Below, piece by piece: positions 29,464 through 40,521 of a DNA stretch of 64,000 bases. The notes beneath the pieces are model-generated. The model was not told the origin of the DNA. It made no database searches and was given only the letters and a program-made list of their open reading frames with translations. The position numbers and the translations under genes were made by a program. The stretch covers positions 372,001 to 436,000 of the forward strand of contig NEEC01000020.1 of the NCBI GenBank assembly GCA_002189035.1, written 5' to 3'. Each line of letters begins with the position of its first letter. Position 1 is the stretch's first letter. The stretch is from Utricularia gibba (lineage: Eukaryota; Streptophyta; Magnoliopsida; Lamiales; Lentibulariaceae).

Positions 29464-32400
29464 TCACGCTTGCGATGTGGAGGCATCCTTTCTTCCAGTA
29501 CCATCTATTTGTATCCCATCAGATGAGCCTCCCTTAAAGGAGCCTTTGAAAGAGCCCCCCTTAAAGGACGCACCAGCCAGCCCTTTCTTCTTCTTGGCGT
29601 TCTGAGCCCAGCCTACAAGACTAACTTGCACATGCTCATCAAATATGACCTTCTTGAAGTGCGTTCCCATCTTCAGGCCAAAGAAGCAGTGTCAGGTACC
29701 TTATCAGATGCAAGGACTCTAGAATTCTAACCCTCACCTGTGTGACCAGAGCATAGAGCGGCAGTGTGCTGTGGCTGCAGAGCACCTGAATGAACACACT
29801 GAAGAGCAGAGGAATCAAAATCAGGTAAATGTGGGTGATGAAATGGAGCAGAGGAAGGGGAGCATACGCAACAACGAGCCGAACAATAATGTAGGGAAGT
29901 CTCCCCATTATGCAGGACTGGAATCCAAACTGAACCTGCAGATGCAGCAAGAATGTGAGCACAAGGGACACACGTTGAGCTGTTTAAGATGGCTTCCTTA
30001 CCCAGACCCAGAAGGTGAATGCAATCTCAAAGGCGTTCTGAAAGAGGATAAAATGGATGAGTTTGAGTACGAGCTGAGGCCGGTTGAACCAGAAGTGATC
30101 ATCAGAGGGCTGCACCACCAGCTCTCCCTCCACAGCTACATTCCTCTCTGCAACCTCGTGAGCCAGCCGAGTGATCACATGCTCCAGTTTGGCCCCAACC
30201 GCCAGCAGAAGCTGAGCATCAACAATGAGCTTCCATGTCTGATGCAAAAGCAACCAAACGGAAGAAGGAATGCAATACCCACAACTAGAGGGAGGAATGC
30301 CAGCCAGAAGTACAAGTGCCACCCTGCACCAAATCCCCCACTGGCATCAACCAAAAAGGTTCAAAACTCTCTTCCACCCCTTTTTTTTAACCATTTTCTG
30401 CTTACCATCGATGTTGAGCAGCAGGAAGATGACCACGAACACCCACAGCAGCCAACTGCAGCAGAAAAGAAGCAGCATCATGCAAGAGATTTACATTACA
30501 CAGCAAAGCTCGAATTCGATCCGGTTCAACCGCAAGCAGACACAGACACACAGCATTTGAGTGATTTTCAAAGAGTCAGTTGGTGCTGCTTACTGAATCC
30601 CCACCACCTTCTTGAAGTCATCCTCCAGCGCTCTCATGACGTAGTTGTGGAAGTTGAACTTGGGGTTCCCCCGGCAGTGCATCTGAAGCACAACAGAAGG
30701 AGGATCATTTGCAAATCTGATCATCCTACAGGGAATGTGGTTGAGTCCGTCCGTACCATTATGAAGCCATGCCGGAGAGTCGTGTAATCGGCTTCCGTGA
30801 CCGATGCATGGAATTGCTTAAAAAACGCCACCTGAAAAATCACACCAACCCACCCCCTTTTTACTATTTTTTCTATAAAAAAATAAATAAATGAATATTT
30901 TAATTGAAAAATCCGTACCGTCCAAGCCCCCATGGCAGAGCCTTTGCCGAAGCCTGTAAACCGCTTCTTTATGAACTCGTTCTCATGAACGTGCGTCACC
31001 ATCGGCCTAAGAGCTGCATCCTCCAAATAAATATCATTATTTATTTACATATTTAAATATATGTATATTTTAGAAAGTATTTCATAGTATAATATATAAA
31101 ATTTATACTGGAATTTACACATAAATCATTGTTTGATTAATTAATATATATATGTATCATATCAATCATATACTTATTTTTTCAGTATGTTTGTGGTAAC
31201 ACACATAATCATACTTCTATTTTAAGATATCAAATGTTATATATAATTAAATATATATGTAACTAATTATATTATATTTAAAATATACTAATATTTTAAT
31301 ATATAGTGATTTTTTAGAATTACGTCTAATTAAATGGGTTTTTATTATTTTCTATTTATTTAAATATATTTATCAAACATAATATTATTTTTAAAAAATA
31401 TTTATAGAATCTATATATTAAATATATTTTCAATTTTAATTATATAATCATAAATAATTTAAATAATTAAACTAAATTATCAAAAGTTTCTACACTTAAA
31501 CATATATTTATAATAATTAATTATATGATTATCTATTTAAAACAAAGTAATTCAATATTAAATTAATTTATCAAACATTTTCCTAATATTTTTATTAACA
31601 AAATGAAATAATAATTTATTAAAAAAATAGCACCTTGCTGAGAGCCGTACTTTTCTTGAACGATGGAGTCTTCCCACTTCTTCCATTCCCTTATCTGGCA
31701 AAGAAGCGCATCCGTCACATTCGTTCTTCATCAAGCTGCGTTACGGCGGTCGGAGATCGGAGTCGTACCTTGGCGATCCCGATTAAGGCCGTCAGGACGG
31801 AGTACACCACATGGACGATCGCGAGGAAGAATATGAAGTTGTGCAACTGATGCAGCGCTTCCACCGGCAGCAATGGCACTTGGCTCTGAGAAGAAAAGAC
31901 AGGGTTTTCAGTTTAGAATCGGGATGTGGGAGCATTCTTTTGATTATGCGGTGGAAATGGCTCACCTTCGCGGCACAGTAGCCACCTGCGGCAGGCTCTT
32001 CTTCTTCTTCAGAAGGCAGTGCACAAGGCAGCAGATGGGTCATGGCGGCCGGATTCACGCAGATCTTGACTACGAAGCTTTGCGACACGGTGAGCAGCAG
32101 GGAAATGAAGCCCAGAAGCATCAGCTCTGCACACACGAGGAGAGTTTGAGTGTGTGTCTGGTGAGTGCATTTCAACGCACGTACCTTCTTGTACTTTGAG
32201 CAGAGCTTCATACAATGGCTTCTGGTTCTTCTTCTTCAGAAACTGCAAACGAAATACTTCATCTCAGAGTAGGCCCATAATCCAAAGAGGATCAGATACT
32301 CGATAGCATGAGAGAAAAAGAGGGAGAAAGTGAGAGGTGAAGAGATTATCAGAGAAGACAGGAGAAGCTACAGTTGATTCCAGGACTCCGCCAAAAGTCT

Positions 32401-32618
32401 TCTTCAGATTCTGCGTCTCTTGCCTTCTCTGATTCTCTCCACAGCTCCCACTTCACCTTCTTCTTCCCGGATACAGTGTTCGATCACGTTACCTTTCCCA
32501 TGTGATGAAGCCCTCGCTCCAGGGCGAGCGAAATTGCGACAAAGACGGTGCAGACGGACGCCACAACCCACGTCGGAGTGTACACCAACGACGTTCCTTC
32601 TTCCGGGCAACCACCCAT
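29464..32618 (-). CDS. MLO-family seven-transmembrane protein, clade of MLO1/13/15
   Basis: Plasma-membrane protein with seven helices and a calmodulin-binding tail; MLO proteins act as calcium channels/modulators in pollen, roots and powdery-mildew susceptibility. Fourteen coding exons: 32493-32618, 32185-32242, 31966-32126, 31769-31885, 31634-31694, 30919-31013, 30757-30831, 30594-30682, 30406-30455, 30283-30323, 30002-30211, 29868-29935, 29738-29798, 29464-29670; sum 1419 nt, 472 aa. Landmarks: TPTWVVASVCTVFVAISLALER (first helix region), KPLYEALLKVQEELMLLGFISLLL, WKKWEDS, THVHENEFIK, FHNYVMRALEDDFKKVVGI, LEHVITRLAHEVAE, CSHSTLPLYALVTQMGT, and VSLVGWAQNAKKKK as the calmodulin site. The C-tail after it is short. 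Intron 5 (31014-31633) is long and extremely AT-rich. By motif resemblance it is a clade II member (MLO1-like), not proven. Confidence 0.9.
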
Positions 32619-32879
32619 CTCCGACTTCGCTTGCTTTCAGTTCACAGAAAAGCAGAAGAAGAAGAAGGAGAAGAATGAATGAATGAACCGAACAGTACAG
32701 CTTTCATCTTCTTCAACTAACAAAGCCGATCCCCTCAGTTCATTCAATGCGCTACTCTTCGCCGACCGCCATAGCTCCCCTGACTTCCACCTGGTTAGTC
32801 CACCGTACACTCAGATCAAAACCAAAAGTAACAAAAGCACATTGTATCTAGGATGTATTAGAAAATTAACCCGATAAAA

Positions 32880-33118
32880 ATAATCATAATATGTATAAAA
32901 AATTAATTTTAGTATATGAAAAATAAAAGCAAGATAATTACTTTTCTAAATGGATCTCTGTCCAAAATGATATAACTTCAAATATTAATTTTTTTTACTT
33001 GATATCCATTTTAACTCATTAATCAATAGATTAAGCAATTGATAATTGTAGTTTAACTCGATGGAACATTTCATCTTCATAATGATCGAGATCTTGGAAT
33101 CTTGAATGTGTTTTTGAA
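32880..33118. other. AT-rich spacer upstream of MLO
   Basis: Nothing identifiable apart from A/T-rich sequence leading into the tandem array. Confidence 0.35.
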
Positions 33119-33762
33119 TTAAAATAGATAATTTTTATGTTTTGAATGTAATTTTAACTAAATCAAAGTTTAATATAAGCATATATAATAAAATAGATAA
33201 TTTTTATGTTTTGAATGTAATTTTAACTAAATCAAAGTTTAATATAAGCATATATAATAAAATAGATAATTTTTATGTTTTGAATGTAATTTTAACTAAA
33301 TCAAAGTTTAATATAAGCATATATAATAAAATAGATAATTTTTATGTTTTGAATGTAATTTTAACTAAATCAAAGTTTAATATAAGCATATATAATAAAA
33401 TAGATAATTTTTATGTTTTGAATGTAATTTTAACTAAATCAAAGTTTAATATAAGCATATATAATAAAATAGATAATTTTTATGTTTTGAATGTAATTTT
33501 AACTAAATCAAAGTTTAATATAAGCATATATAATAAAATAGATAATTTTTATGTTTTGAATGTAATTTTAACTAAATCAAAGTTTAATATAAGCATATAT
33601 AATAAAATAGATAATTTTTATGTTTTGAATGTAATTTTAACTAAATCAAAGTTTAATATAAGCATATATAATAAAATAGATAATTTTTATGTTTTGAATG
33701 TAATTTTAACTAAATCAAAGTTTAATATAAGCATATATAATAAAATAGATAATTTTTATGTT
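33119..33762. repeat. 69-bp perfect tandem array, nine full copies plus a partial
   Basis: The unit (ttgaatgtaattttaact...) is 69 bp, AT-rich, and repeats nine times without any difference I can see from 33142 to 33762, preceded by a partial unit from about 33119. Because 69 is a multiple of three and one frame lacks stops, the array forms an artificial open frame of nine 23-residue repeats. The identity of the units implies recent expansion. There is no spacer between units, so it is a minisatellite, not a CRISPR-like array. Confidence 0.95.
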
Positions 33763-34587
33763 TCTTATAGGTTTTGCAGTAGATTAGAAATTAGGATGCT
33801 AGGGGATGGGATGTGTTCTTGACCTAGTGTATTACACAATTGTTTAATTCAATATAATTTGAACTCATGATTTCTTAAATAATTTTTATAGAAATTGAAA
33901 AAACTATGAATATTAAATTTATATTATTATTTTCATTTTTCCTAATATATTTATATCTATTATGAAAAAGATTCATATCCTAAAATCATGAGTAGATCTT
34001 ATAATGTATTGAACCCTATTTCAAAATATTATATAAAAAGCTATCATATGGTATTTTTTTGATGGGTTAAACCTGATTTTTATAATTTTGATACGTTCGT
34101 ATGAGCCAGATATGTCGCATAGTCATTCATAATATATGTTCGAGGTTGTCTAGTAGAGCAACTTGTGAAAATGGCATAGACATACTAAAATCAGACATAG
34201 AACTCAAATCCAGAAACCACAAAGAAAATGTGTTTGGAGTCTATGGGAGCATGCCAATGAGAAATTGTGAGGCGCATTTTCAAATTATATATTTAAGGCG
34301 GGTGGAAATTGAATAAATGAAAATAAATGATGCGGCAAATTTCAAAGTCCCTGACCTACTACCTATTTGCAATTCTAACCCCTCCGTCTTCTGGTGTATT
34401 ACTTTGGTCCCCCCCCCCCCCCCCCCATAGAAGATCATTATTATTCTAGAAATTTCCACTTTTTTTTCAATTTTTGCTATTTTAAATAAATAGCGTTTTT
34501 GTATTTTAAATAAAACAAACAAAATTGTACCAAATTTCAAACAATTTTATAATTAAATTGGTTGAATTTTCTTGTTTTGGGTCATCG
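33763..34587. other. AT-rich spacer with an 18-C run
   Basis: No gene supported. An 18-C homopolymer occupies 34409-34426. The segment 34460-34587 is the presumed promoter and leader of ATG10. Confidence 0.4.
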
Positions 34588-35840
34588 ATGGGGATTCGTA
34601 GCGACGGTACGCTTTCTTCAACGGCGTTTTACCTCGCCGCTTCTGCGTTTTCCGAGCGGTGGCGAACATTCAACTCCTCTTTTCCTCAGTGGAAATGGGT
34701 GCCTTGTCATCGACGGCCTCTGACAACAATTAACGAAGTACTGATGTCATATCTTCCCGCTTGCGCCTCATCATATTCACCCTGGTGTTTGTGTTATTGG
34801 GGGTTTTTTTTTTTTTTGATTGATTGCTAATTTCGTAGGAGGAAGGTTATCTGTCGTTGGAAGGTGTAGTTCTACCCAAGTCGGATCAGGAGGTGTGGGA
34901 TAGGGTTTCATGATGCACTTGAAGACTTGAGATTGATCCCATTTTTGAATGGAGAGGGAAGTCACTCGGTTTCTTCGATTGTGTAGGAAGTTCACTGCGA
35001 GGATGATGCTTGGGAGAATGATGAATGCAGCTGCTCAGAGGACGGTTTCATCGATGACGCCGTTTTAGTACGTTCTCTTCGTTTTTTCCACTAGTAAAGA
35101 AAGGGAGTTTTCTTCATCAGACGAGAAAAGCTTGTGATGGGCTGATTATTCACAATTAGCACTGTCTTCAAAGAATGTTCTGCGTAGTGAAGCTCTCGCT
35201 TTGGGGCTTAGATTTGAAGGTGCTTCTTTGACATGCTTGTATGTATCTCTGCTAGATTCAGAATGGTAATGGCACCGGAAGACAGCGCCTTTATGATCTC
35301 CATGTTGTTTATAGTGCTTCTTATATGGTTCCTGTGCTGTACTTTCGTGGCTACTACAGTGGTGAGCTTGCAGCTTCTCTGGGGAATATCGCATATTGTG
35401 TAGATGGTGTTTTGAGCTGCTTTTAACGAATGAATTGTTTGAAACAAGTGTTTCTTATCCGTCAGTTGGTTTGATCTGGCAGATGGGCAACCCCTGCTGC
35501 TGGATGACATCAAACAGGATGTATCAGCTAATGTACCAGAGCTTTTGACTAAATCCCAGTGGATGTTTATAACTCAGGAGGTTAGAGACGATGCCCTCAG
35601 GAGTATAATTAGAAAAACAGAAGCTGTTTCCGCATATATTCTGCATTCGTCTATAATGAATGTTTGAAATTTCAACTGCAGGAGCATCTCCTATTGAATC
35701 GACCATGGTTTACTCTGCATCCATGTGGTACAAGTGAGTGGATGAAGCTACTGCTAAGCCATGAAAACTATCTCACTTCATGGTTCTCTGTGGTTGGCCA
35801 GGTTTTTGGCCTTAAACTCCCTCTTGAGATGCTCAAGTAG
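34588..35840 (+). CDS. ATG10: Autophagy E2-like enzyme ATG10
   Basis: E2-like enzyme that joins ATG12 to ATG5 during autophagosome formation. Six coding exons: 34588-34737, 34839-34892, 34987-35067, 35262-35361, 35483-35580, 35682-35840; sum 642 nt, 213 aa. Family blocks: GTLSSTAFYLAASAFSERW, FPQWKWVPC, EEGYLSLE, an acidic variable insert in exon 3, DLHVVYSASYMVPVLYFRGY, QWMFITQE, and the catalytic-site stretch FTLHPCGTSEWM whose Cys accepts ATG12. The C-terminus WFSVVGQVFGLKLPLEMLK is conserved. All introns are short GT-AG. No defects. Confidence 0.92.
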
Positions 35841-36152
35841 TCTTGCAGACCTCCCTATTGAAGATACCTTGTGAATGAATACATAAAAACATAGTCAAGA
35901 TCATGATATTCGAACGAGATATGATTCAGGAAGAATAGGTGTTTGATCCTTGCACATAGTGGGACATTTGAAATAGTTGTGTAACCATTCTTCAGAAGAT
36001 TCAATTTCATCAAGGGCATGGGATCCGGTCTGACTGCTTGAACTGGTTCTAATGGTCATCTCCGGCCGGACCCCTGACCAATTACCGGTCCAACCGGGCT
36101 TCAAAACATTGCCTTGTACTCACTCTGCGAATTGTGGGGTCCTGCCCTGGTG

Positions 36153-36188
36153 GATAAGGGATAAGGATTGGCTGGCTGAACAGCCAAT
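36153..36188 (+). promoter_or_regulatory. Light-type promoter motifs upstream of PSAL (I-boxes and CCAAT palindrome)
   Basis: Two adjacent I-box cores GATAAGG at 36153-36159 and 36160-36166, followed by an inverted repeat ATTGGCTG (36167-36174) / CAGCCAAT (36181-36188) that supplies a CCAAT box on each strand. They lie about 130-160 bp upstream of the PSAL ATG. I-boxes with CCAAT are common in light-responsive photosynthesis promoters, which matches the downstream gene. Confidence 0.55.
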
Positions 36189-36313
36189 AAGAATCTTGTA
36201 TTCAGAACACACAGCACCCTGCAACCACAAGTTCCAACTCCAAAGGATATTGCTTTTGCCATCAAGAAGGAGGCGATCTTCTTGTGAGTTTTGAAGTTAT
36301 TTCCCAGCCAAAA

Positions 36314-37072
36314 ATGGCGACCTCTGCTTCCACCATGGCGAGTCAACTGAAGAGCAGCTTCGCTTCATCACTCACAAGAACACTTGTTTCTCCCAAGGGA
36401 ATTTCAGGCTCCCCATTCAGAATCTTCCCTGCTAGAAGAGCCTCCTCCTTCACCATCAAAGCTATCCAATCTGAAAAGGTTATCAGCTAGATTTTTTTTT
36501 TCCTTCTCTGTTAGAAATACCCAATGTAGTATGATCCCCATGCCTGCGGAGCTTCATCTTTGTTCGCTGTTGGATTGCAGCCAACATACCAAGTGATTCA
36601 GCCCATCAATGGGGATCCCTTTATTGGAAGCTTGGAAACTCCTGTGACATCCAGCCCTCTGATAGCATGGTTCCTATCTAACCTTCCGGCCTATAGGACT
36701 GCTGTGAATCCTCTTCTCCGGGGAGTCGAAGTCGGCCTGGCACACGGATACCTTCTCGTTGGCCCGTTTGTGAAAACAGGACCTCTTCGTGACACCCCTT
36801 ATGCTGGAACAGCAGGAACATTGGCCGCAGGAGGGCTGGTTGTCATCCTGAGCATTGTGTTGACAATTTATGGGATTTCTTCCTTTAAAGAAGGTGAGCC
36901 ATCAACAGCACCCACACTTACGCTGACAGGTCGGACAAAGGAGCCGGATCAGTTGCAGACTGCTGATGGTTGGGCTAAGTTCACCGGAGGGTTCTTCTTT
37001 GGTGGTATCTCTGGTGTCATTTGGGCATATTTCCTTCTCTATGTCCTTGATCTTCCCTACTATTTCAAGTAG
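36314..37072 (+). CDS. PSAL: Photosystem I subunit XI, PsaL
   Basis: Thylakoid membrane subunit of photosystem I that helps form the docking side for light-harvesting complex II. Two coding exons: 36314-36478 and 36581-37072; sum 657 nt, 218 aa, normal length. Exon 1 (55 codons) is essentially the chloroplast transit peptide, rich in Ser/Ala/Arg. The mature part has [43 protein letters not shown] is the first membrane-side core, [17 protein letters not shown] the middle helix, and [23 protein letters not shown] the last helix. An upstream in-frame start at 36284 is less likely because the family begins MATS/MAxS. Confidence 0.96.
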
Positions 37073-37228
37073 GACATGAACACCACATATCATTGGAACT
37101 TGTATCTACTTCCGATCTATGACTGCTCCCTCTTATTAAATTTTCAATCATCAACGCTGAGAGTTAGTTCCCTAGTTCAGTCATATCAGACATGCTGTTT
37201 CTCACAAAATCACAAACTGAACGTAACG

Positions 37229-38619
37229 CTAAGATGAAGATGCATCAGGAACAATCTCTGCCAACTGAATATTCTCTCTCAAATTAGATGCCTTGTGCGA
37301 AGGCATCAGTGAAAATCCATCAAGAAGCTTGGTGCACTTCAAGTGCCATTTCTCCATCAAGAACTCAATCAGATGATGTCCACTGCAAAATATGACAGTT
37401 TATAGATCCCATGACTTCAACAAAGAGGGGGAGAATGGGATCCTATGTATCATTAGTACCTTCTATTGTGATAAGCTGTGATGAAGACAGAGCCAGGGCA
37501 CCGCTTGAGAAAAAAAGACACCGTAGCAAAGAGATCGTCAAAACCTTAAACACCAGGTGAGAAAAATCAGAATCTTGGGATATGCAGTAGTTGAGGAACA
37601 TAAGAATTAAGAAGCCATCTGACGACTGGTCTCGTAGAGGACATCGGCTCCCAGAATGATGTTTGGGCGCAGATCGAAAATGGGAGGATCCCACATGCCC
37701 CATGTCAGCCCAATGACCTGTAGCATTGCAAAATAACACCATTTAAGAAGAGCAGAGTGCTAGAAAACTCCTGAGTTCCAAAAATGTGAGAGGATTACAT
37801 TGCATTTGAGACCATTGATGTCACAGACTTCTCTCATGTTGTTCAAGACCTGTAAGACCAAAAAGAATCAGACTCGAATATCTTCTCACATCACGCTCAA
37901 ACATCACAAACAAGAGAAACATCAGAATGCTGTATAGGCCATGTGCTGAAAAGCAGATCCATTGTATAATCTAACCTACTCCAACTACAGCCAAGTTCAC
38001 TACTCAGTGATGAAATTTCTATGCAATGGAGTAAGGTAACCTCCAATCTTGAGGCATCATCTGTGAGGGTAACACTGGCACCCACTCTAGCGGCAACAAG
38101 GCCCGGCAATGAAGTTCCAGCTCCGAGCTGCTTAAGACACACAGGAAGTTATCGTCGATAGAAACATACCAAACTCAAACAAGCGGCAGTAAATTGCAGA
38201 AACCACAGCCGGACTGGATTCAAACACTTGAACGACACATCAAAATAACAACATTCCCCAACTTTTAATAGCATATTGCACTCCCATAATAAACTTCCGG
38301 CTACACACACCGTCGCTGGGGCATTCAGACACAGTTACCCAGACGAGACGCTTCGACTCACCTCAACAACACTGGCGCCAGTGAACCGCGATTTGTTCTG
38401 CCAAACATATTCAGCGAGAATTGTACTGCACGGCCATACAAAAAGTCCATATTCTTCCTTCATATTCTGCGCCAACGAACAAAACCCACATCAGAAACAC
38501 CACTCTCCTTCCATTCCTTGACAAGGTTATCTACCATACAAAACCTCAATGATGCGTACGCAGAAGCCATCGTCATCATCATCAACCGTGCCGAAAAAAT
38601 GCTTCGAAATTGTCTTCAT
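37229..38619 (-). CDS. METTL23-like (Methyltransf_16) S-adenosylmethionine methyltransferase
   Basis: Seven-beta-strand methyltransferase of the lysine/arginine-directed METTL21/23 type; substrate here unknown. Seven coding exons: 38545-38619, 38362-38466, 38041-38127, 37799-37849, 37627-37717, 37460-37544, 37229-37382; sum 648 nt, 215 aa. Motifs: EEYGLFVWPCSTILAEY, motif I VVELGAGTSLPGLVAA at the exon 2/3 junction, the acidic strand-2 end TLTDDASRLEVLNNM, and the post-II motif ILGADVLYE. The C-terminal SVFITAYHNRSGHHLIEFL is METTL23-like. Exon 6 begins with GT immediately after its AG acceptor, which fixes phase 1 between exons 5 and 6. The start is set by ATG at 38619. Confidence 0.88.
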
Positions 38620-38735
38620 AATTCGTTCCGGGTAACCCCAACAATTAACAAAACCGCTTCGGGCAAGAAAATGTCACTGCCCTGGAAATGAAACTGTAAT
38701 AGTACTCATGACTAAATAGTTGTGTAAAAAGATAT

Positions 38736-38749
38736 TTCAACTCGTGTTG
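38736..38749 (-). terminator. snRNA 3' processing box
   Basis: CAACACGAGTTGAA on the minus strand fits the plant snRNA 3' box CA(N)3-10AGTNNAA with five spacer bases, just past the U2 3' end. It directs 3' end formation of Pol II snRNAs. Confidence 0.8.
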
Positions 38750-38750
38750 G

Positions 38751-38946
38751 TGAGGTGCGCCTGGCCCATGCAATAGTGCAACGCAAGGGCGACGCGCGAA
38801 AGCCCGGACCAGCAAGCTGACCCATTGGGCTTTCCCCCAATAAAAATTAATTTAATATCGTGTGGGCCATTGGCCCACGTATCAGATATTAAACTGATAA
38901 GAACAGATACTACACTTGATCTTAGCCAAAAGGCCGAGAAAGGTAT
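38751..38946 (-). ncRNA. U2: U2 small nuclear RNA
   Basis: The RNA starts at 38946 with ATACCTTTCTCGGCC and contains the branch-site recognition GTAGTA inside AAGTGTAGTATCTG, stem IIa, and an Sm-like site (AATTTTTATTGG) before the GC-rich 3' stem-loops. Length of about 196 nt matches plant U2; the exact 3' end (38751-38757) is inferred from the 3' box. U2 base-pairs with intron branch points in the spliceosome. Promoter and 3' box are listed separately. It looks intact and functional. Confidence 0.95.
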
Positions 38947-38970
38947 GAGCCAGAAAGTTGGGCATTGGGT

Positions 38971-39022
38971 CTATTTTATAGTAAAATTCTCCCGAATTTT
39001 GTTTCAATAGCCGATGTGGGAT
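38971..39022 (-). promoter_or_regulatory. snRNA promoter: USE and TATA
   Basis: The plant Upstream Sequence Element matches its consensus exactly as ATCCCACATCG (39022-39012 on the minus strand). TATAAAATAG is at 38980-38971, 34 bp upstream of the U2 start. The spacing between USE and TATA (about 31 bp) is the longer, RNA polymerase II type, as expected for U2. Confidence 0.9.
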
Positions 39023-39091
39023 TGGAGGCTGTTCCCAAAATAACTAGCTCTCGACTTCTATTCCATCGATTTAGGGTTGTGGATTGCATCA

Positions 39092-40521
39092 ATGGATTCT
39101 CTGGTGGCGACTTACGCTTCCTCGGATGAAGATGATGAAATTCGAGTGCAACTTCCGGCGTCGGAGGTTCAATTACATGAGAAGTCAGGTCGATTGGAGG
39201 CCACGGCGGAGGGGGAGGGGAGCGGCAGCGAGATGGGTCTCAAATCTAAGTCAAAGCTCGGGAATTCATTCAAAATTCTGCCGCCACCGAAGTATTCTGT
39301 TGTCGATTCGCCTCCAAAGCTGGAATTCCGATCGTTGGCCTTGCCTAAGCCTCGTTCGGAAACCAATGAACCTGAAGAGATTTCCAAGCCCAAACCCGTG
39401 TTTTCGCTACTCCCTCAGCCCAAATCGTCTTCTGCTGCCTCCAAAAAGGTGGTTCAGTTCAAGCTTCCGACGATTCCGTACTCATCTGCCGCAGAAGATG
39501 AGAGCGATGATGATGGTGATAAAGGTGAAAATAGGAAACAGGAGAAGAAGCATACTGTGGCCACTCATTCTATAGGGGCTTTCTTGTCTAGTATGCCAGC
39601 ACCCAAGCAGGCAGCTACTCTTGGAACTGCGTCTTCCGCCATGGGTTCCAGCAGGAGATATGTGATCGAAACTGAGAATAGTGTCCGCAGCGAAGGTAAC
39701 ACTGGTACAGAACGTGCCGACGAAAGTGCGAGTTCTGATGCGGATTTCATTAATGATCATTCCAACACCGTAAGTTATGATGATTCTGCTCTCCCACAGT
39801 TTGATTATTTTGGTGTTTATTCTCAAAGTCTAGATCTTGGAAACGGCGGTTATGATGGTGATGCTGGTGATGGGGATGTTGTGTACTCTGAAGGCGATAC
39901 TGGGATCGACCCGAATGTGAGGTCTTACGGGGCTGCTGATTATTCATATGGGAATACAGAATCTACAACAGAATTCGCAACTTATGGTGATGGATATGGT
40001 TCCTTTGCTAGCTCATATGGCAATAGTTGGGCTGACGATCAGACTGCATTGCCCGAGTCCTCTGGTTTGATTGAAACCGCTGTGCAAGTTTTGGGTAAAA
40101 GGGGCAGGAAAGATGTTGCCCCTTCGGAGATAATTGAAGTGAAACAGGATGAGCTGATGAAAAACAGACCAAGAGAGGATCAAGCGAAGCTTACCGGCAT
40201 TGCATTTGGCCCTGCATATCAGGTATGGCCTTCTGCGGCTTTTTTAGTTGAGTTTCTTTGAGCTTGTTCCATGGCAGCAAGCACATGATCAGATCAAATA
40301 GCAAGTTGTTCAGTAGAGATGATAATATGGTTTGATGTTGACAATTGAATTCATTGATGCAGCCTGCTTCAACGAAGGGGAAGCCCTCAAAGCTCCATAA
40401 AAGGAAACACCAGATAGGATCCTTGTACTTTGACTTGAAGCAAAAGGAATCAGAGCTTTCGGAGAGACGAGCCAGAGGCTTGATGACAAAAGCTCAAACG
40501 CAGGCAAAGTATGGTTGGTAG
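39092..40521 (+). CDS. PRCC-like proline-rich nuclear protein
   Basis: Homologue of the human PRCC protein (mitotic checkpoint/splicing-associated nuclear factor); role in plants poorly known. Two coding exons: 39092-40222 and 40363-40521; sum 1290 nt, 429 aa. N-terminus MDSLVATYASSDEDDE is typical, followed by Pro-rich blocks (FKILPPPKYS, KPKPVFSLLPQPKSS, FKLPTIPYSS), an acidic stretch, a Tyr/Gly/Asp-rich middle, and the conserved C-terminus GKPSKLHKRKHQIGSLYFD...AKYGW. The first exon carries nearly all the protein. The gene starts only 145 bp from the U2 snRNA start in the opposite direction, so the two share a promoter region. Confidence 0.87.

Noticed and set aside
29771-30787. 338-codon plus-strand frame
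   Set aside because: Antisense to MLO exons and introns; the minus strand carries all MLO motifs in correct phase.
33119-33762. CRISPR-like repeat array
   Set aside because: Units are contiguous and identical with no spacers, in a plant genome; a minisatellite.
33142-33822. 226-codon open frame through the tandem array
   Set aside because: It is a by-product of a 69-bp AT-rich minisatellite whose unit is divisible by three; no independent coding evidence.
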